NCBI GenBank assembly: GCA_023409955.1 | Contig: JAEYQQ010000001.1 | Span: forward strand, 1 to 18,226 | Reading direction: 5' to 3' | DNA: 18,226 nucleotides | Source: Bacillota bacterium | GTDB lineage: Bacteria; Bacillota; Clostridia; Christensenellales; Aristaeellaceae | In this document: positions 6,501 to 13,987 of the stretch, piece after piece | Layout: every line of letters begins with the position of its first letter | Position numbering within the stretch: position 1 is the first letter of the stretch | The notes under the pieces: model-generated | What the model saw: only the letters and a program-made list of their open reading frames with translations | What the model was told of the DNA's origin: nothing | Databases searched by the model: none | Made by a program: the position numbers and the translations under genes

Positions 6501-8474
6501 TTATTTGCCCAATACCCTTTTCGCAACAGCAACGGCATTGTCAGCTGTAAAGCCATAGGTTTCAAATAGCTTTCCAGCGGGAGCAGATGCGCCGTAATGG
6601 TCAATACAGATGGCCTCACCATCCAAGCCGATATACTTGAACCAAGGCATGGAGGAGCCTGCTTCCATAGCTACACGGGCTCTGACAGATACAGGCAGAA
6701 CACTCTGCTTGTATTCTGTGCTCTGGGCATCAAATAGCTCCGTGCTGGGCATGGAGACAACGCTGGCGTCAATACCTTCATCTGCCAGCTGTTTCTGGGC
6801 AGCAATCAAGGGAGCAACCTCGCTGCCACTGGCCATGAGAATGACATCGGGTGTATCTTTCTTACCCGCAGAGAGGACATAGCCGCCCTTGAAGGCCTTG
6901 GGGCCGCTGCCATTTTGCAGGGGCAGGTCTTGTCTGGTAAGTACAAGGCAGGTAGGCAGGCCGCCAGTCAAAGCGGTGATCCAGCCTGCAGCGGTCTCCG
7001 GGCCGTCCGCAGGGCGGAATACAATAAGATCGGGGATGGCGCGCAAGCCCGCCAGATGCTCAATGGGTTGATGGGTGGGCCCGTCCTCGCCAACACCGAT
7101 GGAGTCATGTGTCAGTACGTAGGTAACAGGAGCCTTCATGATGGCGGAAAGACGCATGGCGTTTTTCATATAATCGCTGAAGACAAAGAATGTGGCACAG
7201 TATACCCTAAGTCCACCATGAATGGCTAGGCCGTTGGCAATAGCAGCCATGGCATGCTCACGAACGCCAAAGTGCAGGTTGCGGCCGGCACGGTTTTCTG
7301 CGCTGTAGTCGCCGCCATCCTTAATCAGTGTTTTGGTGGAGGGGGCTAGGTCAGCGGAGCCGCCTACCAGGTTGGGGATGCGTTTGGCCAGGCGGTTGAT
7401 CATTTCATAGGATGTATTGCGTGTAGCCATTTTCTCTGGAAACTGCCATAGGTCTTCGCCGTCCAGTGCACCTTCTGGAAGTTTTTCAGAGAACCAAATA
7501 TCCCACTGATCAGCCAGTTCCGGATAAGCTTTTGCATACTCAGAAAATAGCTTGTTCCAAGCAGCTTCTGCGTCAGCACCTTTTTGTTGAATTTCCTTCA
7601 TGTGTGCATACACTTCTGGCAGCACGTGGAATGCTTCCTCTGGCATGCCCAGCGTAACCTTGGCGGCTAGCACATTCTCTGCGCCAAGAGGTTCACCGTG
7701 TGCACTGGCCTTACCAGCCTTTGCGGAGCCAAAGCCAATGGTGGTGGGTACAACAATAAGGGAGGGGCGGTCGTCAGCTTTGGCAGCAGTGATGGCAGCA
7801 CTGATTTGGGCAAGGTCATTACCGTCCTTCACATGCTGCACATGCCAGCCGTAAGCTTCAAAACGAGCACCGACATTCTCTTTCATGGCAATGTCAGTAT
7901 TGCCTTCAATGGAGATCTCATTGTCGTCATACAAAAGAATCAGCTTTCCCAGCTTTAGTGTGCCGGCTAAGGAGGCAGCTTCACCGGATATGCCTTCCAT
8001 CATGCAGCCGTCGCCGCAGAAGCAATAGGTATAATGGTCCACAACGTTAAAGCCGGGTTTGTTGAATTTAGCTGCTAGCATGGTTTCTGCCATGGCAAAG
8101 CCTACTGCATTTGCAATGCCCTGGCCCAAGGGGCCAGTGGTTGTCTCTACACCAATGGTGTGGCCGAATTCGGGATGACCGGGGGTTTTGCTGCCCCACT
8201 GGCGGAAGGATTTCAAATCATCCATGCTAAGACCATAACCAAAGAGGTGTAACAGAGAATAAATCAGGGCGCTGGCATGGCCGGCGGAGAGAACAAAACG
8301 GTCCCTGTCCTTCCATGTTGGGTTGGCTGGATTGTGGCGCATGGCATCGGCCCACACGGCATAAGCCATGGGTGCCATGCCCATGGGAGCGCCAGGATGG
8401 CCGCTGTTGGCTTTTTGTACTGTGTCAGCAGAAAGTACGCGTATGGTATTGATGGTCTTTTCCGTAATGTTCAT
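6501..8474 (-). CDS. tkt: Transketolase
   Basis: A 657-residue full-length transketolase, the thiamine-diphosphate enzyme that moves two-carbon ketol units between sugar phosphates in the non-oxidative pentose phosphate pathway. Visible motifs include NSGHPGAPMG (23-32) with His26, GPLGQG (114-119) and the ThDP/metal motif from GDG (154-156) to Asn185 in YDDNEIS. In the second half are GVREHAMAA (with the catalytic Glu) and the DGPTHQP substrate loop. The start is set by GGAGG 8 bases before the ATG at 8474; a longer in-frame start at 8513 would overlap the previous gene. It is the last gene of the operon, 22 bases after the phosphohexomutase. Confidence 0.98.
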   Translation of the reverse strand: MNITEKTINTIRVLSADTVQKANSGHPGAPMGMAPMAYAVWADAMRHNPANPTWKDRDRFVLSAGHASALIYSLLHLFGYGLSMDDLKSFRQWGSKTPGHPEFGHTIGVETTTGPLGQGIANAVGFAMAETMLAAKFNKPGFNVVDHYTYCFCGDGCMMEGISGEAASLAGTLKLGKLILLYDDNEISIEGNTDIAMKENVGARFEAYGWHVQHVKDGNDLAQISAAITAAKADDRPSLIVVPTTIGFGSAKAGKASAHGEPLGAENVLAAKVTLGMPEEAFHVLPEVYAHMKEIQQKGADAEAAWNKLFSEYAKAYPELADQWDIWFSEKLPEGALDGEDLWQFPEKMATRNTSYEMINRLAKRIPNLVGGSADLAPSTKTLIKDGGDYSAENRAGRNLHFGVREHAMAAIANGLAIHGGLRVYCATFFVFSDYMKNAMRLSAIMKAPVTYVLTHDSIGVGEDGPTHQPIEHLAGLRAIPDLIVFRPADGPETAAGWITALTGGLPTCLVLTRQDLPLQNGSGPKAFKGGYVLSAGKKDTPDVILMASGSEVAPLIAAQKQLADEGIDASVVSMPSTELFDAQSTEYKQSVLPVSVRARVAMEAGSSMPWFKYIGLDGEAICIDHYGASAPAGKLFETYGFTADNAVAVAKRVLGK

Positions 8475-8496
8475 CACTGTAACCTCCAGTATTCGT

Positions 8497-10014
8497 TTAT
8501 AATATAGCGGCAAGTTTATCCTTTACCGGCTGTACATCGATCCCAGGTGCATTCTCAAGCGCCATAAGCAGAGACTCAAGCATGAATTTCATACCGCCTG
8601 GTACATCGCTTTCCACGTTCAAAGGCAGAACGGGATCGTGAACAGATAGCCGTAAAAGGAACCAGCCGTTTTGGAAACCATCATCCAGATCAAAATTAAT
8701 GCGAACACCTTCCCGGCTATCTGGTGCAATATGCCACCCGGAAGCGGAGGAGGCGTAATCCAGAACCTGTTGTATAGCAGCCTTACCAGTGCTTTTGAAA
8801 TCAGACTCAGTAATTTTTAGACGGATCTCAGCACTTTCCACCGGCTCCCGAAGGTTTGCGATGAGGCTGCCAAGAGTTGTGCCTGCCTGCTTGCACTTCA
8901 TGGCTTCCACAATCAAAAGAGTTACCAAGTACATGCCATCATCTAGAAAGTGGTTTTCTCTAAAGGCTGCGTGGCCGCTGGTCTCAATAGCAAGAGGGCA
9001 ATTTATTCCAGACTGATTCAGACGGATGGCCTCATCTATCACGTTGCGGTAACCCCGCTTGAAGCGGTAGTGCTCACCGCCCCATTCCGTGATAAATTGC
9101 GCCAGACCGGATGATGTGACTGAATCAGTAACAATGGTTAACCCAGAAGTCTCATTGAGCAGTATGGCAGAGATCAGCGCGATTAATCGATTGCGGTTGA
9201 TCTCGCGGCCTGTATCATCTACAATGGCAGCTCTGTCGCAATCTGCGTCAAAAATTACGCCCAGGTCGGCATTCACACGTTTCACAGCAGCGGAGACAGA
9301 TGCCATTGCCTCTTCATTTTCGGGGTTTGGGACATGATTGGGAAACATGCCGTCTGGCTCTAAAAACTGGCTGCCATCTACCCACGCACCTAGGCTTTGC
9401 AGCATATCGGCATAAAAGCCACCTGCTCCGTTTCCGGCATCAACCACTACATGCAGGCCAAGAAGCGGTCTTGCAATATCCGTATCAAGGCCTTTTTTTA
9501 TGCGGTCTGTCAGTAGCTTTTCATAGGCGGGCAGAAAGGGGGTTTGGGTTACGCTGCCTATGCCAGGCAGTGCATCAGGCGGTAAGGCAGAGGCGTCATT
9601 CAAAAGCTGTGTAATCTCAGCGCCTGATAAGCCTCCCTTTTCCATAAAGAACTTAAGTCCGTTCAGCATGTAAGGATGGTGGCTGGCGGTGACCATGATG
9701 GCACCATCCACCTGAAAACCTTCTGTCAAAATACTCATGTACATGGCAGGCGTTGTGCAAAGGCCAAAGTCAAGCACCTTCGCTCCAGCCTTAGCCATCC
9801 CCTGAGCAGTGGCAGATTGAAGTGTAGGGCCGGAAATACGGGAATCACGGCCAATGGATACCGTAATATCATCCGGTGATTTTCCGGTGGTTGAGGCAAT
9901 GAGCCGAACAAATGCGCTGCCCAAAGCGCTGGCAACATCAGGGGTTAATACAGCACCTTCGCCCACGGCTATTCCGCGTACGTCGCTACCACTTTTTAAA
10001 GCCATCCAGTCCAT
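8497..10014 (-). CDS. Alpha-D-phosphohexomutase (phosphoglucomutase/phosphomannomutase family)
   Basis: The 505-residue protein has the four-domain layout of the family, which interconverts 1- and 6-phosphosugars. The phosphoserine loop reads TASHHP (109-114, Ser111), the metal loop DADCDR (256-261) and the sugar-binding loop ETSGH (344-348). These differ from the common forms TASHNP, DGDGDR and GE(E/M)SGH, placing it in a divergent subgroup, so the preferred sugar cannot be assigned. All essential chemical groups (Ser, the three Asp of the metal loop, Arg261) are present. AAGGAGG lies 5 bases before the ATG at 10014. It sits between the DUF2461 gene and tkt in one operon, consistent with central sugar-phosphate metabolism or supply of glucose-1-phosphate for envelope polymers. 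Confidence 0.92.
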   Translation of the reverse strand: MDWMALKSGSDVRGIAVGEGAVLTPDVASALGSAFVRLIASTTGKSPDDITVSIGRDSRISGPTLQSATAQGMAKAGAKVLDFGLCTTPAMYMSILTEGFQVDGAIMVTASHHPYMLNGLKFFMEKGGLSGAEITQLLNDASALPPDALPGIGSVTQTPFLPAYEKLLTDRIKKGLDTDIARPLLGLHVVVDAGNGAGGFYADMLQSLGAWVDGSQFLEPDGMFPNHVPNPENEEAMASVSAAVKRVNADLGVIFDADCDRAAIVDDTGREINRNRLIALISAILLNETSGLTIVTDSVTSSGLAQFITEWGGEHYRFKRGYRNVIDEAIRLNQSGINCPLAIETSGHAAFRENHFLDDGMYLVTLLIVEAMKCKQAGTTLGSLIANLREPVESAEIRLKITESDFKSTGKAAIQQVLDYASSASGWHIAPDSREGVRINFDLDDGFQNGWFLLRLSVHDPVLPLNVESDVPGGMKFMLESLLMALENAPGIDVQPVKDKLAAIL

Positions 10015-10047
10015 AGTTACCTCCTTGCTTCATACTTGAAGGGGGAG

Positions 10048-10746
10048 TTACATCAAATCAGGTGTGTTTGCAATCTCTTCCATCATGCCGCGCAGAGCCT
10101 TGTATAATGGTGCCAAGGCCAAATAGTCTGCTGCCACCCGCTTAATAATATCAGGCGAGTAAATCCATGGAAAGTGCGTATTGGATTGCTTGATGTATAA
10201 ATCCTTTGCAGTGTACCAGGGGATAAGGTCAGGGGTAATCTGCTCAGGAACCGCCATGCGCTTAAAGGGTTGACCTCCAATGACAAGACCCCGCTCCTTC
10301 AGGTGACAGCTTTCCAGCAGATTTGAAAAAGCTTGTGGATTGGCTGCAAGCCTGCGGCGAAGCAGATCAAGAACCGGGCGGTTTTCCCCCCAGAAGCCCA
10401 TGCCCCAGTCGGTGCTTTCTGGACTCAGTTCAAACCAGAACATGAGACTTCCTTCTCTAGGCTCTGCCGCTCGGCGGAACAATAACCATAAATGGTCACG
10501 GAAGGGAGATTTATCTTTGGTAAAGCGTACATCACGCCGGATGCGAGCAAGGCATTTTGATGGGCGAACTTCCATAGAGCTGTCAATCTCTTGCACATAA
10601 GGTGCCATTTCATCAATAAAAGCATAAAAAGGAGCCTGCACATCACGAAGATATGCGTCCTTATGCTCCTGAAAATAAGTAATGTGGTTATTAAACCGTA
10701 AGCTCAAAAAGAACTGGATGGTTGCCTCAGGGAAACCCGTAAACAT
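10048..10746 (-). CDS. DUF2461 family protein
   Basis: The 232-residue product matches the DUF2461 pattern: FTGFPEATIQFFLSLRFNN at the N-terminus (2-20), then RIRRDVRFTKDKSPFRDH (68-85) and a long helical C-terminal part. The biochemical role of this family is unknown. No signal peptide or membrane segment is seen, so it is probably cytoplasmic. The start at 10746 has GGAGG 6 bases upstream; the longer frame to 10809 would begin upstream of the predicted promoter. It is the first gene of the operon with the phosphohexomutase (33 bases on) and tkt. That co-transcription hints at a metabolic link, nothing firmer. Confidence 0.88.
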   Translation of the reverse strand: MFTGFPEATIQFFLSLRFNNHITYFQEHKDAYLRDVQAPFYAFIDEMAPYVQEIDSSMEVRPSKCLARIRRDVRFTKDKSPFRDHLWLLFRRAAEPREGSLMFWFELSPESTDWGMGFWGENRPVLDLLRRRLAANPQAFSNLLESCHLKERGLVIGGQPFKRMAVPEQITPDLIPWYTAKDLYIKQSNTHFPWIYSPDIIKRVAADYLALAPLYKALRGMMEEIANTPDLM

Positions 10747-10774
10747 GCTGCACCTCCATAAACCAACCCGTATG

Positions 10775-10803
10775 ATTATACTCGGAATTTGCAATGGAAG
10801 CAA
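10775..10803 (-). promoter_or_regulatory. Promoter of the DUF2461-phosphohexomutase-tkt operon
   Basis: Minus strand: a perfect -10 TATAAT (10780-10775) is preceded by a 17-base spacer and a weak -35 TTGCTT (10803-10798). The transcript would start about 20 bases before the ATG at 10746. Confidence 0.6.
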
Positions 10804-10861
10804 CTGCATGTCCGAAAAAAGAACGCTCCAGACCTCAAAAAGGGTGCTGTTTGATGCATAG

Positions 10862-10896
10862 AAAAAAAGAAACCGCCTTTGCTGGCGGTTTCTTTT
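10862..10896 (-). terminator. Rho-independent terminator of the CARDB-like gene
   Basis: A perfect 13-bp stem (10865-10877 with 10884-10896) has a 6-base loop. On the minus strand it ends in a run of seven Ts (10868-10862). It begins 8 bases beyond the end of the 10905-12890 gene. Confidence 0.93.
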
Positions 10897-10904
10897 GGTT
10901 TCTA

Positions 10905-12890
10905 TTAGGTATCAAGAGGTGTTTCTTCTCCATTTGTTCTGGCGGTGCGGCGTCTGCGGGCGTAGCCAGCGGCAGTTGCAGAAGCCTTTTCATCTTCATC
11001 ATAGGCCGGGCTTACGGTACGGGCCAGCCTATAGTGTCCTGTACCGCCTGATAAAATGGCTGCTTCCTCTTCAGTAATATCGTGGTACATTTCTTCAGCA
11101 TGAGGCTGATCATCATCCTCTTCGTACGGTTCATCCGGATCACTTACATGTTCACCGCGTACGTATTTCATGTGCGGAAGCTCATCCTCATCCAGCGAGA
11201 ACGTAGGCTCGGACTTGGAACCGTCTCCATCGTCGCCTTCATCATTGTATTCAACAGCTTCAGCAAAATTCTCTTCGCTGGGGGATGTATAGTCACGCCG
11301 GATGCCGCGCTCCAAATGATCAAGGGCTGCTTCGGACTGGCGTTTTTGTGCCAGCCGCTTAGCAAACGCAATAATCATCAATAGCAAGCTGCCTGCCAGT
11401 AAGACCAGAAATAAACCGAACAAAACAAGAGAAATGTTTTTGGCGGTTGTAAACGCAGCCGGAAGGCCTGCGCTGGTGGGAATAGGCTCCGTTACAAGCG
11501 GAGCAGGTGTGCGCTGTGGTACGTTTGTCGGTTCAGGGGTGGGAACAGAAAAAGCAATATGAATGGGATTGCTGTCAAAAGTAACATCCTTGTTGAGTAA
11601 ATCCTTGCAGGCAGCAGTAAACCGGAACTCGCCTGCCATGGAAATGCTGGTGTCACGGGTAATCCTTTTTGACTCGCCGGCCTTGATGGAGGGGAAGGTG
11701 TACAAAACAGTTGAACCATGGCGCAGCGTTACATTGGTAGCTTCAATTTCACTGGAATTGGTCACGGTGATATCAAAGCGAACCTGTGCAGGCTGAGAAT
11801 AAATCTCCATCTTGTCTGCAGTGGCATTAACAGTAAGCTTAAGCTGTTTATTGGGATCAACTGCGTTGACGGCAACCTTCTCAGTGGATACAGTAACCGG
11901 TGATCCCGTATTGTCTGTAGCCTGTACAGTGAAGACATATTCACTATTTGCCAACATGATAACATCTTTTTCGATTATTTTTGTTTGACCGGCTGGCAGC
12001 TCCAAGTTGGATGCAATCTCGCCTAAACCAAGATCGCTGATAGAGATATTGTTATAGGATGTATTTCCCTGGTTTTTGAGCGTGACTGTGAGCTTAATTG
12101 TTTCGCCAATGCTCACCCCGGAAGAGCTTGCGGTAACTGCGGCTGTCAGTTTGGCTTCACCAAACTGGATAACCTTAGCGTCAACCGCATACTTCAGTGT
12201 TTCATTGGAGCCGGTAGCCTTGTATGTAATATTAGCGCTACTGGTCAGGTTTTTGCTGCCCATGGTGACTTCAAACTTGACCTGTTCGCTGGCATTTGCA
12301 GCCAATGATTTTATCGTGGCTGTCTTGGAGGAGATGCTCTTGTTTTCTGTCAGCTTTATATTGGTAAGTGTAACATTGCCAGTATTACTCAAATCATATG
12401 TAATCGTAATTTTCTGATCCTTGCGTGCCATATCGGAGGATATGGAGCGTTTTACGGTTAAGCCCGGCTGAGCGCCGTTATATGTAATGGCTTTGTTAAA
12501 TGTCTTTGTTTTGTAGTACACATCCGTGCCGTCTTCGGTAGGGACAGGATATTTTACGGAAAAAACGATTTTTCCATCTTCAAGCTGCTTCTGCGTGACA
12601 CGCCAGGTGCCTGTCCATGTTCTGATTCCAGCAATTCCAAGCGTAACAGCGCCGCCGTCACCGAATTCGGTAACTGGCTTGCCATTTGGGTAGTTCAAAT
12701 AGACAGGCCCGGGCATGCTGTCATCGCCTACATTGGAAACTTTAATGGTTACTGTAACATCATCCGGCCCGGTAAACTCACTTTTGGATAAAGCCATGGT
12801 TACGTTAATGGGGTCATAGGCCTGTGCAGCGCTTGTAAGACCAACCAGCAAGGCACATAGCACTAAGAGCAAAACAACCTTTTGCCTCAT
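10905..12890 (-). CDS. Membrane-anchored surface protein with CARDB-like domains and acidic cytoplasmic tail
   Basis: A 661-residue protein of unknown function. Residues 1-24 form a signal peptide (cleavage likely after AQA). About four beta-rich domains of roughly 100 residues follow (26-135, 140-240, 245-345, 349-445). They carry repeated patterns such as 'ITYDLSNTGNVTLTN' and 'LTVTLKNQGNTSYNN', typical of CARDB/DUF11-type Ig-like adhesion domains. A Pro/Thr-rich linker (about 448-475) precedes one membrane helix (about 486-510). The C-terminal 151 residues, presumably cytoplasmic, are rich in Asp and Glu, with RRRR near the end. There is no LPXTG motif, so it is anchored by the helix. It has its own consensus promoter and terminator. 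Its ATG lacks a nearby Shine-Dalgarno; see the hairpin at 12891-12928. Confidence 0.9.
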   Translation of the reverse strand: MRQKVVLLLVLCALLVGLTSAAQAYDPINVTMALSKSEFTGPDDVTVTIKVSNVGDDSMPGPVYLNYPNGKPVTEFGDGGAVTLGIAGIRTWTGTWRVTQKQLEDGKIVFSVKYPVPTEDGTDVYYKTKTFNKAITYNGAQPGLTVKRSISSDMARKDQKITITYDLSNTGNVTLTNIKLTENKSISSKTATIKSLAANASEQVKFEVTMGSKNLTSSANITYKATGSNETLKYAVDAKVIQFGEAKLTAAVTASSSGVSIGETIKLTVTLKNQGNTSYNNISISDLGLGEIASNLELPAGQTKIIEKDVIMLANSEYVFTVQATDNTGSPVTVSTEKVAVNAVDPNKQLKLTVNATADKMEIYSQPAQVRFDITVTNSSEIEATNVTLRHGSTVLYTFPSIKAGESKRITRDTSISMAGEFRFTAACKDLLNKDVTFDSNPIHIAFSVPTPEPTNVPQRTPAPLVTEPIPTSAGLPAAFTTAKNISLVLFGLFLVLLAGSLLLMIIAFAKRLAQKRQSEAALDHLERGIRRDYTSPSEENFAEAVEYNDEGDDGDGSKSEPTFSLDEDELPHMKYVRGEHVSDPDEPYEEDDDQPHAEEMYHDITEEEAAILSGGTGHYRLARTVSPAYDEDEKASATAAGYARRRRTARTNGEETPLDT

Positions 12891-12928
12891 GTACAGTACA
12901 GGGCGTTTTGATAAACACCCTTCCTCCC
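12891..12928 (-). promoter_or_regulatory. Shine-Dalgarno separated from the start codon by a hairpin
   Basis: On the minus strand GGGAGGA (12928-12922) is the only good ribosome binding site ahead of the ATG at 12890, but it is 31 bases away. Exactly between them, 12921-12900 forms a 9-bp hairpin (AGGGTGTTT with AAACGCCCT, one G-U pair, 4-base loop). Folding leaves 9 bases (12899-12891) between stem and ATG, a normal effective spacing. Confidence 0.5.
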
Positions 12929-13030
12929 TTCACTCGCGCACGCAATATACGCATTGGTGAAACACAAATAGTATGCCACAAATATGCACGGATATACAAA
13001 GCAACCATCATATACAATCCTATCGTTGTT

Positions 13031-13059
13031 ATTGTAGAGCATACCTGTTTGCGTGTCAA
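13031..13059 (-). promoter_or_regulatory. Sigma-A promoter of the CARDB-like gene
   Basis: Minus strand: a perfect -35 TTGACA (13059-13054), a 17-base spacer and -10 TACAAT (13036-13031, 5 of 6). This is the closest match to consensus in the window. The transcript would start near 13024, giving a leader of about 130 bases. Confidence 0.85.
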
Positions 13060-13113
13060 GCAAGGCAGCCTGTATTCGGGTTAAAAATGGCTTAGTTTTC
13101 CTGAAAAGCATGT

Positions 13114-13149
13114 AAAAACAAGCACATTACAACATTTATTGCAGTGCTT
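13114..13149 (-). terminator. Rho-independent terminator of yunB
   Basis: Minus strand: AAGCACTGCAA pairs with TTGTA and GTGCTT across a 2-base bulge, followed by GTTTTT. It starts 17 bases after the yunB stop codon and separates yunB from the CARDB-like gene. Confidence 0.7.
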
Positions 13150-13165
13150 TACGGCAGCATATATG

Positions 13166-13834
13166 CTACGGAACAAGGTTTAAAAGGTCAGCTTTGTCGT
13201 TTACATCTACAAAGGAGTCAGGCACATCCCCTACAATAATGCTTTCAGCAATGGATATGCTGCTGTTTAGGTCCACTTGCTTTGAACCAGTGGGGATCAC
13301 CAGGCGTACGGTGGTTTTTGCAGAAAGAAAAATCTTATGTCTTGTCTGATTGATGCCTGCCGATTCAAATTCTGTTACAAATTGTGTGGAGACCGCACCG
13401 ACAGGCAGTATCTTGACTGGAATGCTAGGTCCGCTGCCGGCCAGAAAGTTGATGCCAAATGCTGCACCAAGAGGAATGTTGATAATCTGATTTTTAGCAT
13501 CCTGCAACTTTTCCTGGGCTTGAAGTGCAGTTCGTGTGGCAAGACCATTCATTTCGATTGTGTTGGCCTGAAGCATTGTCACTTGACCCTTGTCATTCAA
13601 ATGCACTTTGATCAGATCATCATAAGTCACACCGCTGTTCATGACATCTGCAACGGCAGAGTTGATAACTTTTACGGCAAGTGCATAAGCATCGGCATAT
13701 GCCATATCCAAAATGACCTGAGAAAGATTGTTTTCCAACACCAGAAAGGCGGCTGTCAGCAAAAGCAGCACAATGACCATCCAACGCAGAAGCCTCCGGG
13801 AAAATCGATTTTTTCCTAAAGAGAATGCAACCAT
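13166..13834 (-). CDS. yunB: Sporulation protein YunB
   Basis: The 222-residue protein has a short basic N-terminus, one membrane helix (about residues 15-35) and the YunB core. Diagnostic stretches are IPLGAAFG, GPSIPVKILPVG, EFESAGINQTRH and the C-terminal ISIAESIIVGDVP. In B. subtilis yunB belongs to the mother-cell sigma-E regulon and its loss lowers sporulation; the molecular role is not established. The start at 13834 is chosen because GGGAGG stands 7 bases upstream. The ATG at 13840 is only one base from it. It is divergent from the PBP gene and has its own terminator. No convincing sigma-E promoter was seen upstream. Confidence 0.92.
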   Translation of the reverse strand: MVAFSLGKNRFSRRLLRWMVIVLLLLTAAFLVLENNLSQVILDMAYADAYALAVKVINSAVADVMNSGVTYDDLIKVHLNDKGQVTMLQANTIEMNGLATRTALQAQEKLQDAKNQIINIPLGAAFGINFLAGSGPSIPVKILPVGAVSTQFVTEFESAGINQTRHKIFLSAKTTVRLVIPTGSKQVDLNSSISIAESIIVGDVPDSFVDVNDKADLLNLVP

Positions 13835-13899
13835 TTTCATTCCTCCCTCGTTTTATGAATATGCGGGAGTTTCAAAATGTACCCGCCTATGGGGAAACT

Positions 13900-13927
13900 T
13901 TGAATTGCGCAAAGCATGTGGTATAAT
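13900..13927 (+). promoter_or_regulatory. Extended -10 promoter of the class A PBP gene
   Basis: TTGAAT (13900-13905) and a perfect TATAAT (13922-13927) are 16 bases apart. The TGG just before TATAAT gives an extended -10 (TGn). Transcription would start near 13934, which rules out an ATG at 13916 as the gene start. A 6-bp inverted repeat, AGTTTC (13868-13873) and GAAACT (13894-13899), abuts the -35 element. Confidence 0.75.
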
Positions 13928-13987
13928 ATATGCATACCGCAAACCATGCGCATGAAATCAGGCATGATGCCGTTTGGAGGCTTAGCA

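Noticed and set aside
12890..12900. TGTACAGTACA palindrome at the CARDB-like start as an operator
   Set aside because: Its arms are only five bases and it overlaps the start codon and spacer. Chance is the simpler reading.
13837..13893. Sigma-E promoter for yunB (CATATTCAT about 25 bases before the gene)
   Set aside because: The -10 match is poor and no -35 element lies at the required distance, although sigma-E control is expected from the family.
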